Assembly: GCF_003254475.1 (NCBI RefSeq)
Contig: NZ_QFYQ01000001.1
Location: 2,294,001-2,358,000 of the forward strand
Length of the DNA stretch: 64,000 bases
Direction: 5' to 3'
Origin: Phenylobacterium soli
GTDB lineage: Bacteria; Pseudomonadota; Alphaproteobacteria; Caulobacterales; Caulobacteraceae
How positions within the stretch are numbered: position 1 is the first letter of the stretch; every line of letters begins with the position of its first letter. The notes under the pieces were generated by a model. It was not told the origin of the DNA. It did not search any database and saw nothing but the letters and a program-made list of their open reading frames with translations. The position numbers and the translations under genes were made by a program. Positions 49,505-56,424 of this stretch are shown here, piece after piece.

Positions 49505-51355
49505 TTAAGGTCCGCGCAGGGTGAGGCGCGCCTGCACCTCCGAGGGGATGGTGCGCAGTTCCAGCGCCACGATACCGTGGCCATAGAGCGGATCGGGACC
49601 CTTAGGGCCAAGGTCCAGGGCCTGCCGCCCGAGGGCGGCGACGGCGTGGCTGGCGGCGAGGGGATCGATGCGCGGCGTCAGCCGCGCCAGGAGCCCGGCG
49701 GCCAGCGGGGCGGCGAAGGAGGTCCCGCGCACGGCGACGAAGCCGCCGTCGACTCCGGCGGCGGCCATGTCGGAGCCTGGGGCGGCGAAGTCCACGTGCG
49801 CCCCGCGGCTGGCTTCGGGCAGGATTCGCCGGCGCAGATCGACGCCGGTGACCGCGACGACGCCGGGATAGCCGGCGGGATAGAGCGGCGGGGCGGCGGG
49901 GCCGTCGTTGCCGACCGCGGCGACGACCACGTGGCCCTGGGCGATCAGCGCCTTCACGGCGGCTTCGAGCAGGATGTTGGGCGGCCCGACCAGGCTGACG
50001 TTGATCACCGGCGCGCCGGTCTGGGCGAGCCAGCCGAGGCCGCGCGCGATAGCGTCGGCCGAGCCGCCGGCGGCGGTGCTCCCGTAGACGTCGGCGACAT
50101 AGAGCGTGGCGCCCGGCGCAGCGCCGCGGAACCGGCCGCTGCGGCCGGCGATCAGGGAGGCGACCGCGGTGCCGTGGGCGCTGGGCTTGAGCCCGCCCGG
50201 GGCGAAGCCGCGCTGTACCAACTTGGATCCGCTGAGCGCCGGCTGGGCGGCCGCCACGCCGCCGTCGACCAGGCCGACGCGCACCCCGCGAGCGGTGGGG
50301 GCGGCCGGTCCCGACGCCCGCGCCGGCGCCGCCGCGCGCGCCTTCACCGCGCCGCTCTCCTGGTAGATGTGGTTGAAGTCGTACCGGCCGGCGGGATCGA
50401 GGGCGCGAAGCCGGTTCAGCGCCTCCACCGCGCTGATCCCGCGCGGCCCGAGCAGCACCACGTTGCGCACGCCGAGACCGGGCAGGGTCTCGTCGGAGCG
50501 GATGCGGAAGCCCGCGCGCTCGGCCTTGGCGATGGCGGCGGACGAGGGCGACAGGGCGAGGATCTCGCCGCGCACGACGGGGCGGCCGAGATTATCGGGT
50601 TCGACCACGTCGCGGTGGAATTGCAGCAGCTCGCGAACCTGCGCCTTGCGGGCCTGAGTCAGGTCCGAGACCTCGGAGACGGCGCTCTCCTCGGACTTGC
50701 CCTTGGCCTCGCGGATTTCGTCGGCGGCCTTCTCGCGGACCTCGCGGCCCTTGTTCTCCATCTCGCGGGCTTCGGCCCGGATCGCGCGCGCGGTGTCGCT
50801 GGCGTGATCCGGGAGATCCTCGACCTCGCGGCGAAGGGTCAGGCCTGGACCGGGACCCGGATCGTCGAATGTCCGGATCGGCGCACGATCGGGGCCACGC
50901 CGGTCGCCACCCCAGCCGGCGCCCGGGCCGAGAGCCGAGCCCTCGCGCGAACCCGCTCCCGGGCCATAGGTCGCTTCACGGCTGTCGTCGGCGCGATGAA
51001 ATCCTGTCCCGAGGCTCGAGTTGGGCGAAAGGGGCGAAACGCTGCCGCCGCCACCGCCGCCGCCACCCAGGCGCGGACCGCCGCCCAGGCCGCCAGGGCC
51101 GCCGACGCCGCCCGAAAGGCCGCCGCCGATCGCTCCGCCGGGCGTGGCGCCGCCGCCGCCGATCGGCAGGCCCGGCAGGCCTGCGGGGCCGTGATCGTCG
51201 CCGCCCCGGGCATGGCCGCCATCCTCGGCGAGGATCGGGCTCGCGCCGCAGAGGTTGAGCGCGGCGGCGAAAGCGGCCAGCTTCAGCAGCCAGACCATGT
51301 TCATGGGCCTGCTCTTGCGCTCGATCTGCGGTTCGGGACGGCGGGGAAGGGCCAT
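49505..51355 (-). CDS. Secreted subtilisin-like (S8) serine protease
   Basis: 616 residues from the ATG at 51355 (AGGAAG just upstream); an ATG at 51304 would give 599 with a tidier signal peptide (VWLLKLAAFAAALNL). A Gly-rich segment (about 55-150) and a charged helical segment (about 172-245) precede the protease domain (about 355-600). The triad is D364 (GLVDGG), H394 (SAHGTAVAS) and S546 (RGTSFAAP), with oxyanion N483. It is divergent from an ECF sigma gene and probably its target. Confidence 0.9.
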   Translation of the reverse strand: MALPRRPEPQIERKSRPMNMVWLLKLAAFAAALNLCGASPILAEDGGHARGGDDHGPAGLPGLPIGGGGATPGGAIGGGLSGGVGGPGGLGGGPRLGGGGGGGGSVSPLSPNSSLGTGFHRADDSREATYGPGAGSREGSALGPGAGWGGDRRGPDRAPIRTFDDPGPGPGLTLRREVEDLPDHASDTARAIRAEAREMENKGREVREKAADEIREAKGKSEESAVSEVSDLTQARKAQVRELLQFHRDVVEPDNLGRPVVRGEILALSPSSAAIAKAERAGFRIRSDETLPGLGVRNVVLLGPRGISAVEALNRLRALDPAGRYDFNHIYQESGAVKARAAAPARASGPAAPTARGVRVGLVDGGVAAAQPALSGSKLVQRGFAPGGLKPSAHGTAVASLIAGRSGRFRGAAPGATLYVADVYGSTAAGGSADAIARGLGWLAQTGAPVINVSLVGPPNILLEAAVKALIAQGHVVVAAVGNDGPAAPPLYPAGYPGVVAVTGVDLRRRILPEASRGAHVDFAAPGSDMAAAGVDGGFVAVRGTSFAAPLAAGLLARLTPRIDPLAASHAVAALGRQALDLGPKGPDPLYGHGIVALELRTIPSEVQARLTLRGP

Positions 51356-51419
51356 GTCTTCCTGTCAACGCGCAACAGCAATGCTCGAAGCATAGCGCAT
51401 TGCATTCCTTAAGGCTTAT

Positions 51420-51451
51420 GGATGAAACGCCTCAGGCGAGACGTTTCATCC
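51420..51451. promoter_or_regulatory. Palindromic, probably bidirectional ECF promoter
   Basis: GGATGAAACG (51420-51429) and CGTTTCATCC (51442-51451) are exact reverse complements. Read on either strand this gives GGATG-N17-CGTT, the spacing of ECF promoters (-35 GGAA type, -10 CGTT). It lies 19 bases before the sigma gene start and 65 bases before the protease start, so one element could drive both. Confidence 0.6.
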
Positions 51452-51469
51452 CCAGACGAAGGCTGATCC

Positions 51470-51964
51470 TTGCACGGACTGCAGCGCCAGATCGTCGACC
51501 TGTTGCCACGCCTGCGCCGGCTTGCCCGGGCGCTGGCGCGCGATCCTGTCGACGCCGACGACCTGGTGCAGGCGACCGTCGAGCGCGCGCTGCTCCACCA
51601 GGGGCAGTGGCGGCCCGGGACCCGCCTGGACAGCTGGATGTTTCGCATCATGAAGAACGCCTGGATCGACGAGAGCCGCGCTCGAAGCCGCCGCGGCAAG
51701 GTCTTCGCCCCCGAGGAGCAGGGCGAGACCGTCGGCCAAGACGGCGCCCTGGCCATGCAGCTTCGTCTGGAGGCCGGCGACGTGGAGAAGGCCATGGCCA
51801 AGCTGCCCGACGAGCAGCGCATCGCCGTGGCGCTCGTCCTGGTGGACGGCCTTTCCTACAAGGAGGCCGCCGAGGTGCTGGAGGTGCCGCAGGGCACGCT
51901 GACCAGTCGCCTGGTGCGCGGTCGCATGGCGCTCCTGGCCCATCTGGAAGGGGACGCGGCATGA
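51470..51964 (+). CDS. ECF-type RNA polymerase sigma factor
   Basis: 164 residues, from a TTG start; a stop just upstream leaves no ATG option. Region 2 (LARALARDPVDADDLVQATV, then ERALLHQGQWRPGTRLDSWM) and region 4 (KLPDEQRIAVALVLVDGLSY, then KEAAEVLEVPQGTLTSRLVRG) are both there, with region 3 absent as expected. The stop overlaps the start of the anti-sigma gene (ATGA). Confidence 0.92.
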   Translation: MHGLQRQIVDLLPRLRRLARALARDPVDADDLVQATVERALLHQGQWRPGTRLDSWMFRIMKNAWIDESRARSRRGKVFAPEEQGETVGQDGALAMQLRLEAGDVEKAMAKLPDEQRIAVALVLVDGLSYKEAAEVLEVPQGTLTSRLVRGRMALLAHLEGDAA

Positions 51965-52656
51965 CGCGCGAAGAAACCCTCATCGCCTATGTGGACGGCG
52001 AACTCGCCGGGACCGAGCGCGCGCGCTTCGAGGCCGAGATCGCCGCCGATCCCGTGCTGGCGCGCGAGGTGGCGCGCCATCGGGCGCTCGCCGATCGGGT
52101 CGGCGCGGCCTTCGCGCCGGTGCTGGACGAGGCGATCCCGCCGCAGCTGCTGGCCGTGGCCCACGCGGCCAACGACCTGGGCGGCGCGCAGCCGAATCTC
52201 TGGCGACGGGTGCGCCCCGTTGCCCCCTGGGCCGGGATCGCCGCCTCCCTGGCCATCGGCGTCCTGGCCGGACGGGCGCTGCTGCCGCAGGCGGGCCCCT
52301 TGGTGGCGCACGACGGCGCTCTTGTGGCGCAGGGCCGGATCGCCCAGGCGCTGGACAGCCAGCTCGCGGCCGAGCCGGGCGTGGTCAAGGTGGGCTTCAC
52401 CCTCAAGGCGCCGGACGGCCGCTATTGCCGGACGTTCGAGAGCGCGACCGACCGGTTGGCGGGCTTGGCTTGCCGCGAGGACGGCCGCTGGGTGGCGCGC
52501 ACGGTGACCGCCTGGACGCCGGCGGCGGCCAGCCCGGCCTATCGCCAGGCCGGCAGCGACACGCCGCCGGAGGTGCTGGCCGCGGTGGATGGCCTCTCCG
52601 GCGAGCCGCTCGATGCGGCCGCCGAGCGCGCGGCGCGTCAGCGCGGCTGGAAGTGA
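51961..52656 (+). CDS. Membrane-anchored anti-sigma factor
   Basis: 231 residues. The N-terminal cytosolic part (MTREETLIAYVDGELAGTER) is the typical anti-sigma start, followed by one membrane helix (about 91-110, WAGIAASLAIGVLAGRALL) and a periplasmic C-terminal domain of about 120 residues with two cysteines (CRTFES and LACREDG). It is coupled to the sigma gene. The signal sensed is unknown. Confidence 0.9.
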   Translation: MTREETLIAYVDGELAGTERARFEAEIAADPVLAREVARHRALADRVGAAFAPVLDEAIPPQLLAVAHAANDLGGAQPNLWRRVRPVAPWAGIAASLAIGVLAGRALLPQAGPLVAHDGALVAQGRIAQALDSQLAAEPGVVKVGFTLKAPDGRYCRTFESATDRLAGLACREDGRWVARTVTAWTPAAASPAYRQAGSDTPPEVLAAVDGLSGEPLDAAAERAARQRGWK

Positions 52657-52717
52657 TGGGAACAGGCGGGGCCTGAGACGGATTCTTGCTGCGGTATCAA
52701 CCGGAGGAGACATCCCG

Positions 52718-52900
52718 ATGGCGGACGACAAATCCAAGCGCGGCGGCCAGGACCGCGACCGCATCAACATGGGCGAGGACTACGAGGTCCGTTACTGGAC
52801 CGACAAGTTCGGCGTCAGCGAGGACGAGCTGCGGGACGCCGTCGACAAGGTCGGCGACCGCGCCCGGGCCGTCGCCCAGGAACTCGGCAAGGCCATGTGA
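52718..52900 (+). CDS. DUF3606 small protein
   Basis: 60 residues (MADDKSKRGGQDRDRINMGE), with the DUF3606 pattern of a charged start followed by EVRYWTDKFGVSEDELRDAV, a helix-turn-helix-like segment. GGAGGA lies ten bases before the ATG. DUF3606 proteins are small and of unknown role. A terminator follows. Confidence 0.88.
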   Translation: MADDKSKRGGQDRDRINMGEDYEVRYWTDKFGVSEDELRDAVDKVGDRARAVAQELGKAM

Positions 52901-52947
52901 GCGGGGCCATCTGAGCGCCCCGTGGAAACGGGCGCCCCAGAAAAGCG

Positions 52948-52976
52948 AAAGGCCGCCCGTTGTCGGGGCGGCCTTT
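52948..52976. terminator. Bidirectional terminator between DUF3606 and the 22-codon gene
   Basis: AAAGGCCGCCC (52948-52958) pairs with GGGCGGCCTTT (52966-52976), 11 bp, loop GTTGTCG. The A and T runs let it work on both strands, ending DUF3606 forward and the small reverse gene. Confidence 0.85.
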
Positions 52977-53025
52977 CCATAGTCGGACCGCGAACGCGGT
53001 TCCGAACCCTTGCCGAAACGAAGGC

Positions 53026-53094
53026 TTAGGCGCGGACCTCGAAAGCGGAGGTCCAGGTCCGGTGTTCCGCATTGCGGATGAAACTATGAGACAC
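53026..53094 (-). CDS. 22-residue small protein with strong ribosome binding site
   Basis: The frame starts at a GTG (53094-53092) and ends at TAA (53028-53026). The peptide begins MSHSFIRNAEHR and ends WTSAFEVRA. The Shine-Dalgarno (AAAGGAGGTGATCC, 53096-53109 on the reverse strand) is complementary to the whole 3' end of 16S rRNA, with seven bases between GGAGG and the GTG. A promoter lies upstream and a terminator downstream, so it has its own transcript of about 180 nt. I cannot name a family. It may be a small protein, a leader peptide or a dual-function RNA. Confidence 0.7.
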   Translation of the reverse strand: MSHSFIRNAEHRTWTSAFEVRA

Positions 53095-53132
53095 TGGATC
53101 ACCTCCTTTCAGCTGTTGAACAGGACGATTCA

Positions 53133-53161
53133 AATATGGGGCCGATCGCGCCCCGCCGCAA
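53133..53161 (-). promoter_or_regulatory. Promoter of the 22-codon gene
   Basis: On the reverse strand TTGCGG (53161-53156), a 17-bp spacer and CATATT (53138-53133). A GANTC site (GATTC, 53127-53131) lies at the expected transcription start, as in CcrM-responsive promoters. Confidence 0.5.
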
Positions 53162-53188
53162 ACGCGGCCATAGGCCTCAGGCCTGGAT

Positions 53189-54976
53189 TCAGCCGCCTGC
53201 CGCCGCCTTGAGCACCGGGCGCGACGGCGGGTCCTGCAGGCTGGGCCGGCGGCGCAGGTCCTGGACGGGCCGGTCCAGCTTGTCGAGCGCCTCGTTCATC
53301 GCGCGATAGCCTTCGGTGACCGCGGGGTCGTAGGCGCTCCAGTCGCGGATTTCGATCCGGCTGACGTCGGGCAGGACCAGGACGTCGGTGGCGGCCCGGG
53401 CGGCGGCAAGGTCGGGGCCGGCCGAGACGGTCGCCGCCCGCATCAGCAGCGAGACGATGGGCGGTCCCTTGCGCCACTCGCCCGACCACAGCCAGCGCCA
53501 GATGGAGGCCGGACGCGCCACGTCGTCGGCCGTGATGCTGCGGCCGGAGGTGACGTCGACCCCGACCACCGGGCCCAGGTGGGCCGCGCGCATGACGTCG
53601 GCCGGGAAGTTCTTGAGCACCGCGCCGTCGACGAGGACGTTGTTGTCGTCCGTCGCCGGCGGCAGGACGCCGGGCAGGGCGATGGAAGCGCGCAGCGCCT
53701 TGCGCACCAGGCCGCGCCGATGGAGCTGGTAGGCGCCGGTCGTGAGGTTCGACGACAGGCAGAAGAACGGCAGCCAGAGGTCCGCGATCTGGGTGTCGCC
53801 GAAGTGGTGCGCCAGGCGCTCGGAGACCTTCACCCCGTGGGTCATGGCGAGCAGCGGCAGGGCGATGTCGTCGAGCGGACTGGTGTCGACGAACGCCTCG
53901 CGGATGCGCCGGTCGGCCTCGGTGTCGTCCCACCCCATCGCGACGCCGGCCGCGACGATGCCGCCCATCGAGACCCCGCCGATGAAGTCGATCGGCAGGT
54001 TGCGCTCGTGCAGGGCGCGGATGGCGCCGATGTGGGCGTAGGCGCGTGCGCCGCCGCCGGACAGCACCAGGCCGATCGACTGCCCGGTCAGCACCCGCGC
54101 CATGCGCTGGAAGTCGGCATGGTGGTCACGCCGAACGTGGAAGAGCCGCGCCGGCTCGGCGGCGTCCATCCAGGCTTCTGAGCCCTCGGGACGGGCGATG
54201 GTGGCCGGCTGCAGCAGGATCAGGTCGACGAGCTGCTGGGCCTGGAGCGGCGAGGCGGCGCCTTCGGACCCCGCGCGGGGCGGCTTGCGGTCGCCGCGGC
54301 CGACGCGGAACAGGCGGTCGACCTGGCGCGAGACGACGTGGCGCCAGCCGGCGTCGGTGGTCTCGGCGAGGTAGAGGACGAAGTCGTGGCTGCGCTCGAC
54401 CTCGGAGAACCACTCGGTCGGCGCGCTCTGGGCCTCCGCGCCGATGCAGGTGACGGAATAGCCGAGGGCCGCGATCTCGTGGGCGATGCGCTCGACGAGC
54501 CCGCGCAGCGAGCCCGGCTGGCCGATCGGCACGAAGCCGAAGACCGACGGCTCGCCCATGGTCCCACGGCGGGTGGCCTGGCGCGTGCGCATGATCATCA
54601 GCCGGGCGAGCTCGGTCATGACGCTGGCGTCGGCGTCGGCGGCTTCGAAGAACACCTCGCGGGGCAGGGCGAAGAGCTCGGAATCGCGCAGGGCGACGAC
54701 GTCGGCCGAGTGTGGGGCTCCGGCGATCAGGGCCATCTCGCCGGCCGGCTCGCCAGGCCGGATGACGCCCAGGAACTCCGGTTCGTGGCCGGCCTCGCGT
54801 CGGAAGGCGCCCAGCCGGCCGGTGCGCAGGAAGTAGAGCTGATCGGCCGGGTCGCCGGCGGCGTAGAGCGTCTGACCGCCGGGCAGCGAGAACCACGTGG
54901 CCTCGCCCTGCGCGCGCTCCTGGCTGAAGAGCCGCGCCAGCGCCGAGTCGTCGGGGATCTCAGGAAGGCCCGCCAC
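53189..54976 (-). CDS. Patatin-like phospholipase with cyclic-nucleotide-binding domain
   Basis: 595 residues with a GTG start. A cNMP-binding (Crp-like) fold spans about 15-130 (GGQTLYAAGDPADQLYFLRT, RPGEPAGEMALIAGAPHSAD). A middle region (about 140-290) has IGQPGSLRGLVERIAHEIAA. The patatin domain (about 300-480) has the oxyanion loop SGGGARAYAHIG (306-317), nucleophile S336 in GGVSMGG and D450 in VDGAVLKNFP. This is the bacterial NTE-like layout, a serine lipase or lysophospholipase on the inner membrane. Divergent from the enoyl-CoA hydratase gene. Confidence 0.92.
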   Translation of the reverse strand: MAGLPEIPDDSALARLFSQERAQGEATWFSLPGGQTLYAAGDPADQLYFLRTGRLGAFRREAGHEPEFLGVIRPGEPAGEMALIAGAPHSADVVALRDSELFALPREVFFEAADADASVMTELARLMIMRTRQATRRGTMGEPSVFGFVPIGQPGSLRGLVERIAHEIAALGYSVTCIGAEAQSAPTEWFSEVERSHDFVLYLAETTDAGWRHVVSRQVDRLFRVGRGDRKPPRAGSEGAASPLQAQQLVDLILLQPATIARPEGSEAWMDAAEPARLFHVRRDHHADFQRMARVLTGQSIGLVLSGGGARAYAHIGAIRALHERNLPIDFIGGVSMGGIVAAGVAMGWDDTEADRRIREAFVDTSPLDDIALPLLAMTHGVKVSERLAHHFGDTQIADLWLPFFCLSSNLTTGAYQLHRRGLVRKALRASIALPGVLPPATDDNNVLVDGAVLKNFPADVMRAAHLGPVVGVDVTSGRSITADDVARPASIWRWLWSGEWRKGPPIVSLLMRAATVSAGPDLAAARAATDVLVLPDVSRIEIRDWSAYDPAVTEGYRAMNEALDKLDRPVQDLRRRPSLQDPPSRPVLKAAAGG

Positions 54977-55113
54977 GGACGCCAGCCTAGCGCGCAGGGA
55001 GAGTCGGGGCTATGCCTTCGCAGGCTCCGGTTGATCCAGCGCAACGGCTAGGCTTGCGAGGCGCCTTAGAGCCTCGTCCGGCGTTCTAGCGACAGGCCGT
55101 GAGAGGAACCCCC

Positions 55114-55956
55114 ATGACCAATCCCATCGCCGATCCCCTGGTCGAGGTCCCCGACACCAGCCCGACGTCGGATCTCGTGCGAATCGAGGCGACCATCGAG
55201 GGCGCGGCGACGGTGGTGATGAACCGGCCGGCGCGGAAGAACGCCTTCGACCCGGACCTGATCTCGGCGCTCAGCGACGCCTTCGAGACCCTGCACGGCG
55301 CCGAGGGCGTGCGCGTGGTGTTCCTGAAGGGCGCCGGCGGGACGTTCAGCGCCGGCGCGGACCTCGGCTGGATGCGCGAGGCGGCCGAGCTCACCGAGGG
55401 CGACAACCGTGAGGACGCCATGGCCATGGCCGTGATGTTCAAGCGGCTGCGCGACCTGCCGGCCCTGACCGTCGCCCTCGTCGAGGGCGCGGCCTTCGGC
55501 GGCGGCGCGGGCCTGGCCGCGGCCTGCGACCTGGCGATCGCCACCCGCGACACGCGGTTCAGCTTCTCCGAGGTGCGGCTCGGCCTCATCCCCGCGGTGA
55601 TCAGCCCCTATGTGGTCGACGCGATCGGCCCGCGGAACGCCCGCGCCCTGTTCGCCACGGGCCGGGTGTTCGACGCCGCCTACGCCGAGCGGGTCGGCCT
55701 GGTCAGCGAGCTGGTGGCGGACGCCGCCGGCCTCACCGCCGCGCACGATCGGATCGCCGCCGAGGTGATGGCCTGCGCTCCCGGCGCCCTGGTGGACGCC
55801 AAGCGGCTGGTGGACGACGTGTTCGGCCGGGAGATCGACCACGACCTCATGGACCTCACCGCCCGTCGCATCGCCGCCGCCCGGGTCGGCGAGGAAGGCC
55901 AGGAGGGGGTCCGCGCCTTCCTCGACAAGCGCAAGGCGAGCTGGGCGGGCGAGTAG
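55114..55956 (+). CDS. Enoyl-CoA hydratase family protein (methylglutaconyl-CoA hydratase-like)
   Basis: 280 residues from the ATG at 55114 (GAGAGG upstream). Crotonase fold: oxyanion loops GGTFSAGADLGWMRE and EGAAFGGGAGLAAACDLAIA, then the catalytic-glutamate region FSEVRLGLIPAVISPYV. The SAGADLGWM loop and C-terminus favour the leucine-pathway methylglutaconyl-CoA hydratase (LiuC-like), in line with ivd at 47668, but the substrate is not proven. Confidence 0.85.
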   Translation: MTNPIADPLVEVPDTSPTSDLVRIEATIEGAATVVMNRPARKNAFDPDLISALSDAFETLHGAEGVRVVFLKGAGGTFSAGADLGWMREAAELTEGDNREDAMAMAVMFKRLRDLPALTVALVEGAAFGGGAGLAAACDLAIATRDTRFSFSEVRLGLIPAVISPYVVDAIGPRNARALFATGRVFDAAYAERVGLVSELVADAAGLTAAHDRIAAEVMACAPGALVDAKRLVDDVFGREIDHDLMDLTARRIAAARVGEEGQEGVRAFLDKRKASWAGE

Positions 55957-56013
55957 AAGCGTCGCACCGCGAGCCGCTGGCCAAGGCCGCGCGAGGCGCC
56001 ATAAGTCAGGGCC

Positions 56014-56424
56014 ATGGCCCTGCACATGATCAAGCTGGTGGTCGGCGCGGACACCATCGAGGACCTCCTCGACTGGCGGCGCGCCCATACCGAGCCCGGC
56101 AAGCCCTGGGTGCTGCGTACGCGCCAGACACCCAAGCGCGCGGCCGAGATGATTGACGGCGGCTCGGTCTATCGGGTGTTCAAGGGCCAGATCCTCTGCC
56201 GCCAGCGCATCCTCGCGGTCGACACCGTGGGCGAGGGCCCCAACGCCCGCTGCGAGGTGAGCCTCGACGAGGAGGTGGTGCGGGTGGTCCCGACGCCGCG
56301 CCGCGCGTTCCAGGGCTGGCGCTATCTGGAAGCCAAGGACGCGCCCGAGGACCTCAATTCCGAAGCGTTCGGCGACATCCCCCCGGAACTGGCGCGCCAG
56401 CTCCGGGAGGTGGGGGCCTGGTAG
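56014..56424 (+). CDS. DUF1489 family protein
   Basis: 136 residues. DUF1489 signatures: MIKLVVGADTIEDLLDWRRA, TRQTPKRAAEMIDGGSVYRV, KGQILCRQRILAVD, VVPTPRRAFQGWRYLE. Found mostly in alphaproteobacteria, function unknown. A CAGGG ribosome binding site precedes the ATG. The stop abuts the stop of the convergent GH16 gene. Confidence 0.9.
   Translation: MALHMIKLVVGADTIEDLLDWRRAHTEPGKPWVLRTRQTPKRAAEMIDGGSVYRVFKGQILCRQRILAVDTVGEGPNARCEVSLDEEVVRVVPTPRRAFQGWRYLEAKDAPEDLNSEAFGDIPPELARQLREVGAW

Noticed and set aside
53093-53110. Sequence TGGATCACCTCCTTTC, like the 3' end of 16S rRNA
   Set aside because: No other 16S sequence surrounds it. On the reverse strand it is the Shine-Dalgarno of the 22-codon gene.
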